Positions 7,058 through 11,946 of a stretch of 11,946 bases of DNA are shown in pieces. The translations under genes and the position numbers were made by a program. Positions within the stretch are counted from its first letter, which is position 1. Each line of letters starts with the position of its first letter. The DNA comes from DASQHM01 sp035632095 (GTDB lineage: Bacteria; Pseudomonadota; Alphaproteobacteria; Ferrovibrionales; Ferrovibrionaceae): the NCBI GenBank assembly GCA_035632095.1, contig DASQHM010000137.1, positions 1 through 11,946 on the forward strand, given 5' to 3'. Below the pieces are notes generated by a model. The model was not told where the DNA came from. It saw nothing but the letters and a program-made list of their open reading frames with translations, and ran no database searches.

Positions 7058-9001
7058 TCAGGCGCGCGCCGGCAGTCCGGCCTCGCCGCGTCCCAAGGCC
7101 GCAATCGCCGTTGCGACGATCTGCGGCGCGTTGAGTCCCGCCACGTCATACATCTTCTGCGGATTGTCGTGCTCGATGAACATATCGGGCAGTGTCATGG
7201 TCCGCACCTTGCAGCCTTGGTCGAGCAATCCATTGGCGGCCAGGAAGCTCAGCACGTGGGCGCCGAACCCGCCGATGGAGCCTTCTTCGATGGTGATGAG
7301 CACCTCGTGCTGCATCACCAGGCGGCGGATCAAATCCTCGTCCAACGGCTTGGCAAACCGCGCGTCGGCCACCGTCGCCGACAGTCCGCGCGCGGCCAGA
7401 TCCTCGGCGGCCTTCATGCATTCGGCGAGGCGCGCGCCGAACGAAAGGATCGCGACCGCCGAGCCCTCGCGCAGCACCCTGCCCTTGCCGATCGGGAGCG
7501 GCACGCCGCGCGCCGGCAATTCGACGCCGACCCCCTCGCCGCGCGGATAGCGCACGGCGGAAGGGCGATCGTTGATCGCGGTGGCGGTCGCGACCATATG
7601 CACCAGTTCCGCCTCGTCGGCCGCGGCCATGACGACGAACCCGGGCAAGGTCGCGAGATAGGTGATGTCGAAGGCGCCCGCATGGGTCGGGCCGTCCGCG
7701 CCGACCAGGCCGGCGCGATCGATGGCGAAGCGCACCGGCAACCGCTGGATCGCCACGTCATGCACGACCTGGTCATAGGCGCGCTGAAGAAACGTCGAAT
7801 AGATGGTGGCGAAGGGCTTGAACCCCTCGGTCGCAAGGCCCGCGGCGAAGGTCACGGCATGCTGCTCGGCGATGCCGACGTCGAAACAGCGCTCAGGGAA
7901 GCGCTCTTGAAACAGATCGAGGCCAGTGCCGGACGGCATGGCCGCCGTGATGGCGACGATCTTCGGATCGCGCTCAGCTTCCGCGATCAATGCGTCGGCG
8001 AAGACCTTGGTGTAGTTCGGCGCGTTGGACTTGGCCTTGGCAAGCGTGCCGGTGATGACGTCGAACTTGCCGACGCCGTGATACTTGTCCGCGGCCGCCT
8101 CCGCCGGCGCGTAGCCCTTGCCCTTTTGCGTGACCACGTGGATGAGGATCGGTCCCGGGTTCACCGCGTCGCGCACGTTGCGGAGCACTGGAAGCAGGTG
8201 ATCGAGATTGTGGCCGTCGATGGGTCCGACGTAGTAGAAGCCGAGCTCCTCGAACAGCGTGCCGCCGGTGACGAGGCCGCGCGCATATTCCTCGGCCCGG
8301 CGCGCGGCGCGCTCCATGGGGCGCGGCAGGATGCTGGCAAGCTGCTTGGCGATGCGGCGGAAGCTGCGGTAGGAGCGCGACGATATGAGCCGCGACAGAT
8401 AGGCGCTCATGGCGCCGACCGGCGGCGCGATCGACATGTCGTTGTCGTTCAGGATCACGATAAGCCGGCTGTGCATTGCGCCGGCATTGTTCATCGCTTC
8501 ATAGGCCATGCCGGCCGACATGGCACCGTCGCCGATGACGCAGATCACATGGTTCGACTTGCCCGCCAAGTCGCGCGCCACGGCCATGCCGAGGCCGGCC
8601 GAAATCGACGTTGACGAGTGCGCGGCGCCGAACGGGTCGTATTCGCTTTCGCTGCGTTTGGTGAAACCGGAAAGACCGCCGCCCTGGCGCAAGGTGCGGA
8701 TGCGGTCGCGCCGTCCGGTCAGAATCTTGTGCGGATAGGCCTGATGGCCCACGTCCCACACCAGCCGGTCTTCCGGCGTGTTGAACACGTGATGCAAGGC
8801 GACGGTCAGTTCGACCACGCCCAAGCCGGCGCCGAGATGGCCGCCGGTCAGCGACACGGCGTCGATGGTTTCCCGGCGCAGGTCGTCGGCGAGCTGCTTC
8901 AGCTGGTCGGAGGTGAAGCCGCGAATATCGGACGGCTGGCTCACCGAATCGAGCAGCGGCGTCTTGCTTGCGGCTGGCACCGGAGGCGGATTTTCGTTCA
9001 T
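7058..9001 (-). CDS. dxs: 1-deoxy-D-xylulose-5-phosphate synthase
   Basis: First enzyme of the MEP pathway: thiamine-diphosphate-dependent condensation of pyruvate and D-glyceraldehyde 3-phosphate to DXP with loss of CO2. DXP feeds isoprenoid synthesis and also thiamine and pyridoxal phosphate synthesis. At 647 residues it is full length. Visible features: GGHLGAGLGVVELTVALH (53-70, H55 conserved), DVGHQAYPHK (83-92), the ThDP/Mg motif from GDGAMSAG (157-164) to NDNDMSI (185-191), the transketolase pyrimidine-binding domain with catalytic E379 in DVGIAEQHAVTF, DGPTHAGAFD (436-445), and a C-terminal transketolase domain ending near FIEHDNPQKMYD. ATG at 9001 overlaps the ispA stop in an ATGA, so translation is probably coupled; no separate ribosome binding site is evident. 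It is the last gene of the leftward run and converges with the GNAT gene. Confidence 0.97.
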   Translation of the reverse strand: MNENPPPVPAASKTPLLDSVSQPSDIRGFTSDQLKQLADDLRRETIDAVSLTGGHLGAGLGVVELTVALHHVFNTPEDRLVWDVGHQAYPHKILTGRRDRIRTLRQGGGLSGFTKRSESEYDPFGAAHSSTSISAGLGMAVARDLAGKSNHVICVIGDGAMSAGMAYEAMNNAGAMHSRLIVILNDNDMSIAPPVGAMSAYLSRLISSRSYRSFRRIAKQLASILPRPMERAARRAEEYARGLVTGGTLFEELGFYYVGPIDGHNLDHLLPVLRNVRDAVNPGPILIHVVTQKGKGYAPAEAAADKYHGVGKFDVITGTLAKAKSNAPNYTKVFADALIAEAERDPKIVAITAAMPSGTGLDLFQERFPERCFDVGIAEQHAVTFAAGLATEGFKPFATIYSTFLQRAYDQVVHDVAIQRLPVRFAIDRAGLVGADGPTHAGAFDITYLATLPGFVVMAAADEAELVHMVATATAINDRPSAVRYPRGEGVGVELPARGVPLPIGKGRVLREGSAVAILSFGARLAECMKAAEDLAARGLSATVADARFAKPLDEDLIRRLVMQHEVLITIEEGSIGGFGAHVLSFLAANGLLDQGCKVRTMTLPDMFIEHDNPQKMYDVAGLNAPQIVATAIAALGRGEAGLPARA

Positions 9002-9885
9002 GCGCGGCGGGTTATAACAAAGTCCGCTATCTGACGCAAAAGCTCGGCCCGGGGTCCGAACGGCTCCAGATGCATGGCTGCCTGGCGCGCCAGCATCGCA
9101 GCCTGGGTCCGTGCGTGCTCGACGCCGAGCAGCGACACGAGGGTCGCCTTGCCGGCGGCGCTATCCTTGCCGACCCGCTTGCCCGCATCGGCGACCGATC
9201 CCTCCACATCGAGCAAATCGTCGACGATCTGGAAGGCAAGCCCGAGGTCATGGGCGTATTTGCGGATCGCGTTGCGCGACGGTTCCGCCGCCTTGCCGAG
9301 GATGGCGCCCGCCTCGCAGGCGAAGGTTATCAGCGCGCCGGTCTTCATTTGCTGCAATCGCGTGATGGTCCCGAGGTCGAGCACCTGATGCTCGGCGGCA
9401 AGGTCGATCACCTGCCCGCCGACCATGCCATGACCGCCGGATGCCATGGCGAGGCCGCGCACCAATTCGGCACGAACCTCCGGATCGCCGTGGGTGGACC
9501 GCTCGGCCAGGATTTCGAACGCGAAGGTCAGCAGCGCGTCGCCCGCAAGCACCGCCAGCGCTTCGCCAAAAGCCTTGTGCACGGTCGGCTTGCCGCGCCG
9601 CAGGTCGTCGTCGTCCATGCAGGGCAGATCGTCGTGCACCAGCGAGTAGCAATGCACCAGCTCGATCGCCGCGGCGACACGCTCCGCCGAACGGTGCGCA
9701 ACGGAAAAGATATCGGCCGCCGCCAGCACGAGGAGCGGCCGGAGCCGCTTGCCGCCGCCCAAGGCGGCATAGCGCATGGCCTCGAAGAGTCGCGCCTCGG
9801 CTCCGGCGGGCCTCGGCAGCAAGGCCTCGAGCAGCGCCTCGACGGACGCCGCGGCCTCGGCTTGCGCTTCGATGAAATTTGCCAA
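8998..9885 (-). CDS. ispA: Short-chain polyprenyl diphosphate synthase (farnesyl diphosphate synthase type)
   Basis: Adds isopentenyl diphosphate to allylic diphosphates to make farnesyl (possibly geranylgeranyl) diphosphate. The 295-residue sequence has GGGKRLRP (43-50) for substrate binding, the first Asp-rich motif DDLPCMDDDDLRRG (D85, D86, D91) with the two-residue insertion typical of bacterial enzymes, GGQ at 156-158, and the second motif FQIVDDLLD (218-226). Y80, five residues before the first motif, is also found in E. coli IspA and favours C15 product, but chain length is not certain. The start is TTG at 9885: an in-frame stop lies at 9892-9894 and the next ATG is well inside the conserved fold, so TTG is the only sensible choice. 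It begins 12 bases after xseB without a clear ribosome binding site and overlaps dxs by 4 bases. Confidence 0.94.
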   Translation of the reverse strand: MANFIEAQAEAAASVEALLEALLPRPAGAEARLFEAMRYAALGGGKRLRPLLVLAAADIFSVAHRSAERVAAAIELVHCYSLVHDDLPCMDDDDLRRGKPTVHKAFGEALAVLAGDALLTFAFEILAERSTHGDPEVRAELVRGLAMASGGHGMVGGQVIDLAAEHQVLDLGTITRLQQMKTGALITFACEAGAILGKAAEPSRNAIRKYAHDLGLAFQIVDDLLDVEGSVADAGKRVGKDSAAGKATLVSLLGVEHARTQAAMLARQAAMHLEPFGPRAELLRQIADFVITRRA

Positions 9886-9897
9886 ACCGGGTCAGCG

Positions 9898-10179
9898 CTA
9901 CTTGATATCGGCGGGCTCGACGCCCGCCGCCGAGCCGTCGGCGCCGACGACGATCTTCTCGACGCGTTCGCCGGCGGCCGTGAGCTTGGCCTCGCAATGG
10001 CGGCGCAGGAGCGTCCCGCGCGTGTAGATGTTGATCGATTCCTCGAGGCCCACGCGACCGGTCTCCAGCTTCTGCACGATGTCGTCGAGCGCCGCGAGCG
10101 CTTGCTCGAAGCTCATGGCCTGGATGTCGGCCGGGATCGGCTCGCTTTTGGCGTCGTCCTTCGCCGCGCTTTTTGCCAT
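9898..10179 (-). CDS. xseB: Exodeoxyribonuclease VII small subunit
   Basis: Small subunit of exonuclease VII, which with several copies per XseA degrades single-stranded DNA to oligonucleotides. At 93 residues it has the usual size. The conserved core is SFEQALAALDDIVQKLETG (23-41), then LEESINIYTRGTLLRRHCE (45-63), a helical hairpin characteristic of the family. The N-terminal 20 residues (KSAAKDDAKSEP) and the C-terminal tail are low-complexity and less conserved. ATG at 10179 is supported by GGAGAG at 10184-10189. It lies between the deacetylase gene (39-base gap) and ispA (12-base gap). No xseA is in the window; in many Proteobacteria it is encoded elsewhere. Confidence 0.95.
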   Translation of the reverse strand: MAKSAAKDDAKSEPIPADIQAMSFEQALAALDDIVQKLETGRVGLEESINIYTRGTLLRRHCEAKLTAAGERVEKIVVGADGSAAGVEPADIK

Positions 10180-10183
10180 GTGA

Positions 10184-10189
10184 CTCTCC
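10184..10189 (-). promoter_or_regulatory. Ribosome binding site of xseB
   Basis: GGAGAG on the minus strand, with its GGAG core 6 bases before the xseB ATG at 10179. It lies in the 39-base gap after the deacetylase gene and is the clearest Shine-Dalgarno sequence in the right-hand gene run. Confidence 0.65.
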
Positions 10190-10218
10190 GTGTATCGATC
10201 TGAAGAATTGCCGAGCGC

Positions 10219-11148
10219 TCAAGCGGCCATCAACGCCTCGACGTGCTCCCGGGACGAGCGCGCCAGCGCATCGAGATTGTAGCCGCCCTCCAAGGCGGAA
10301 ACGACGCGGCCTCCGGCGCGATGCGCGGCCAGATCGCAGAGCGCGGCGGTGGCCCAGCGGTAATCCGCGTCCTGAAGGTTCAGGTTCGCCAACGGGTCGT
10401 CTTGATGGGCGTCGAAGCCGGCGGAGATCATCACCAGATCCGGCCGAAACCTGTCCAGCGCCGGCAGCAGCGCGCGCTCGAAGGCTTGGCGGAATTGCGA
10501 CGAGCCGGCGCCGGGCGGCAGCGGCACGTTCAACACGTTCTCGGCGACCCCGCGCTCCCTTGCGGTGCCCGTGCCCGGATAGAGCGGCCATTGATGGGTC
10601 GATGCATAGAACAGTTCCGCATCGCCTTCGAACATGGCCTGGGTGCCGTTGCCGTGATGCACGTCGAAATCGACAACGGCGATGCGCTGCAGGCTATGGA
10701 CCGCGCGCGCATGCAGCGCGCCGATGGCCACATTGTTGAAAAGGCAAAAGCCCATGGCGCGTGAAGGCTCGGCGTGATGACCGGGCGGGCGCACGGCGCA
10801 AAAGGCGTTCTTCAGCATTCCCTCGACCACTGCATCGACCGCGGCGCAGACCGCGCCGGCCGCCCTGAGCGCCGCTTCGCCCGAATCCGGCGAGACGATA
10901 GTGTCGCCGTCGATGTGGCTCAAGCCGTCGTTCGGGATCGCCTCCATGATCGCGGCGATGAAGTCCGCCGGATGCACGCGCAGCAGCTGCTCCTGGGTAG
11001 CGCGCGGCGCCTCGATGCGCTGCAAGCCGGCGAGGAACTTGTCGTCCAGTCCGTGCAGCACGGCGCGCAAGCGATCGGCGCATTCCGGGTGGCCAAGGCC
11101 CGTGTCGTGGTTAAGGCACGTGGCATGCGTGAAAATCGCCGTGGTCAT
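10219..11148 (-). CDS. Histone deacetylase family protein (zinc-dependent deacetylase)
   Basis: A 309-residue arginase/deacetylase-fold enzyme of the class II-like bacterial group that includes acetoin utilisation protein AcuC and acetylpolyamine amidohydrolases. It removes acetyl groups from lysine side chains, polyamines or similar amides in related proteins; the substrate here is unknown. All catalytic parts are present: HPECADRL (20-27) near the entrance, RPPGHHAEP (120-128, H124/H125), zinc ligands D162 and H164 in DFDVHHGNGT, D246 in SAGFDAH, and Y290 in EGGYN. It is therefore expected to be active. ATG at 11148 follows the membrane protein stop by 9 bases, with no strong ribosome binding site, suggesting coupled expression. 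The next gene downstream is xseB. Linkage of such a deacetylase to xseB, ispA and dxs recurs in alphaproteobacteria, but no functional link is established. Confidence 0.93.
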   Translation of the reverse strand: MTTAIFTHATCLNHDTGLGHPECADRLRAVLHGLDDKFLAGLQRIEAPRATQEQLLRVHPADFIAAIMEAIPNDGLSHIDGDTIVSPDSGEAALRAAGAVCAAVDAVVEGMLKNAFCAVRPPGHHAEPSRAMGFCLFNNVAIGALHARAVHSLQRIAVVDFDVHHGNGTQAMFEGDAELFYASTHQWPLYPGTGTARERGVAENVLNVPLPPGAGSSQFRQAFERALLPALDRFRPDLVMISAGFDAHQDDPLANLNLQDADYRWATAALCDLAAHRAGGRVVSALEGGYNLDALARSSREHVEALMAA

Positions 11149-11157
11149 GGATTGAGT

Positions 11158-11610
11158 CTATCGGGAGTCAGATGGCGGGTCGAGGTCGCCGGCAAAGCGC
11201 TGCCAGCTGTCTTTCGGCGCATGGCATGCGGCGTCATCGCTCGCATGTTGACGAATGAGGCTCACGCCGCCCCAGCGCCAGAGTTTCCGCCATAGCGCAA
11301 TGTCCGATAGCGCATCCACGCGAACCCGCTCGGCCAGCCGTCGGCGGCGTCGCGTGCGCCCGAGGGCAAGGTAGGCAGCTACCCCAGCGGCCGAGGCCGC
11401 GAGGCCGGCGATCGTGCCGAATTGCCACCAAGTCGCCAGCGCGGCGATGACGGCCACGTAGAGAATTAGGGTGTCGTCCGCCTGGCGCAGCACCGGGCTG
11501 TGGATGTGCGTCAAATGGCCCTCGTCCATGTCGATCCGGGCGCGGCCATCGGCGACGGCCGCGCGCAGCCGCGCGAGAAGCGCGCGATCATCATCGGCCG
11601 GCAAGGTCAT
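11158..11610 (-). CDS. Two-span membrane protein of unknown function
   Basis: A 150-residue protein I cannot assign to a named family. The N-terminal 45 residues are polar (MTLPADDDRALLARLRAAV, then RIDMDEGHLTHIHSP). Two hydrophobic segments follow at about 47-62 (LILYVAVIAALATWW) and 65-84 (GTIAGLAASAAGVAAYLALG). A basic stretch RTRRRRR (85-91) comes directly after, so by the positive-inside rule both termini should be cytoplasmic. The C-terminal 60 residues are soluble, with LSDIALWRKLWRWGG (101-115) and a closing DSWQRFAGDL. There is no signal peptide. ATG at 11610 is 18 bases after the dehydratase stop; the stop is 9 bases from the deacetylase start. The tight spacing suggests one transcript and possibly a role near the deacetylase, but this is inference. 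Confidence 0.75.
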   Translation of the reverse strand: MTLPADDDRALLARLRAAVADGRARIDMDEGHLTHIHSPVLRQADDTLILYVAVIAALATWWQFGTIAGLAASAAGVAAYLALGRTRRRRRLAERVRVDALSDIALWRKLWRWGGVSLIRQHASDDAACHAPKDSWQRFAGDLDPPSDSR

Positions 11611-11628
11611 GCGCGAACCCGCGCCGGC

Positions 11629-11946
11629 CTAGGATTCGAATTCCGCATCCGCTTGCATCGCCAAGCCGCCCGAAGCGTTCGCCGCCCAGACCTGCGCCGT
11701 CCGGCCCTTCGGCGCGCCGTTCACGGTGAAAGGCGCGTCGTCGAACAGCGGACTTACGGCGCGATAGTCGAAGCGCACCAGCCGCGCACGGCTCTCGCGG
11801 CGGCAAAGATCCATCAACAGGGTCGCGATCAGGGGCCCATGCACCAGCAGCCCGGGATAACCCTCGACCTCGGTCACGTAGGGTCGGTCGTAATGGATGC
11901 GGTGGGTGTTGAAGGTGAGCGAGGAGTACCGAAACAGCAGCATCGG
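11629..11946 (-). CDS. MaoC/HTD2-type hot-dog dehydratase, C-terminal part
   Basis: The frame is open to the right edge (codons CCG ATG CTG CTG from 11946), so this is the C-terminal 105 residues of a longer protein. The segment LFRYSSLTFNTHRIHYDRPY, followed by EVEGYPGLLVHGPLIATLLM, is characteristic of the C-terminal MaoC-like hot-dog domain of two-domain acyl dehydratases/hydratases, a group that includes mesaconyl-C4-CoA hydratase and the mitochondrial HTD2 3-hydroxyacyl dehydratase. In related R-hydratases the active site uses an Asp/His pair; the HRIHYD and VHG motifs correspond to that region. Such proteins hydrate or dehydrate acyl-CoA thioesters; the chain is not known here. It ends in TAG 18 bases before the membrane protein gene. 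The N-terminal domain and the true start lie outside the window. Confidence 0.82.
   Translation of the reverse strand, partial: PMLLFRYSSLTFNTHRIHYDRPYVTEVEGYPGLLVHGPLIATLLMDLCRRESRARLVRFDYRAVSPLFDDAPFTVNGAPKGRTAQVWAANASGGLAMQADAEFES

Noticed and set aside
7069..7082. Small GC-rich hairpin (GCCGG, 4-base loop, CCGGC) after the GNAT stop as a terminator
   Set aside because: The stem is only 5 base pairs, it lies inside the last dxs codons and has no following T-run; such hairpins are frequent in GC-rich coding DNA.
7169..8614. 481-codon rightward open frame antisense to dxs
   Set aside because: It is the reverse complement of a fully conserved dxs. Its translation is rich in Arg, Gly and His with no recognisable motif, as expected of a shadow frame in GC-rich DNA.
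8968..10203. 411-codon rightward open frame opposite ispA and xseB
   Set aside because: It spans two confidently identified minus-strand genes and has no family resemblance; long antisense frames are common at this base composition.
9248..10591. 447-codon leftward frame overlapping ispA, xseB and the deacetylase in another frame
   Set aside because: It is extremely Arg/Ala/Gly-rich, without motifs, and runs through three real genes in a different frame.
1..11946. A novel defence, mobile or biosynthetic system
   Set aside because: No transposase, integrase, toxin-antitoxin pair, nuclease-defence module, repeat array or composition break was seen; nearly every gene belongs to a known housekeeping or widespread family.

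Overview
The window is a densely packed, GC-rich piece of bacterial chromosome. The gene order deacetylase-xseB-ispA-dxs followed by tlyA and an RNA m5U methyltransferase is a familiar alphaproteobacterial layout, best known from Rhizobiales-type genomes. Placement in Alphaproteobacteria is therefore likely; anything finer is a guess. No tRNA, rRNA, insertion sequence, phage gene, CRISPR array or attachment site is visible, and no gene shows an internal frameshift. There is no gene-free stretch over 300 bases. The longest, 2413-2571, is a divergent promoter region.

Left part (1-4213): chorismate synthase (aroC, 5' end missing) runs rightward into a leftward TTC38-like tetratricopeptide repeat protein. 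That gene is divergent from a small AhpD/carboxymuconolactone-decarboxylase-like redox protein with a complete CxxC active site. The redox gene converges on the end of a leftward operon.

Middle (3155-7051): the leftward operon is tlyA (rRNA 2'-O-methyltransferase), an RlmD/TrmA-family [4Fe-4S] RNA m5U methyltransferase, and a class I SAM methyltransferase of unknown substrate with a large N-terminal domain. The first two genes overlap and the third follows after 12 bases. A rightward GNAT acetyltransferase gene is divergent from tlyA.

Right part (7058-11946): a second leftward run holds a partial MaoC/HTD2-type hot-dog dehydratase, a two-span membrane protein of unknown function, a zinc deacetylase of the histone-deacetylase fold, xseB, ispA and dxs. 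ispA and dxs supply early isoprenoid steps: DXP from pyruvate and glyceraldehyde 3-phosphate, then prenyl chain elongation. xseB encodes the small subunit of exonuclease VII. What the deacetylase does beside them is not known from the sequence.

Most of this is core metabolism and housekeeping. I did not find a convincing new multi-gene system. The points most worth a second look are the uncharacterised methyltransferase, the membrane protein, the deacetylase linkage, the GNAT gene lying between dxs and tlyA, and three convergent gene pairs separated by only 3, 4 and 6 bases.
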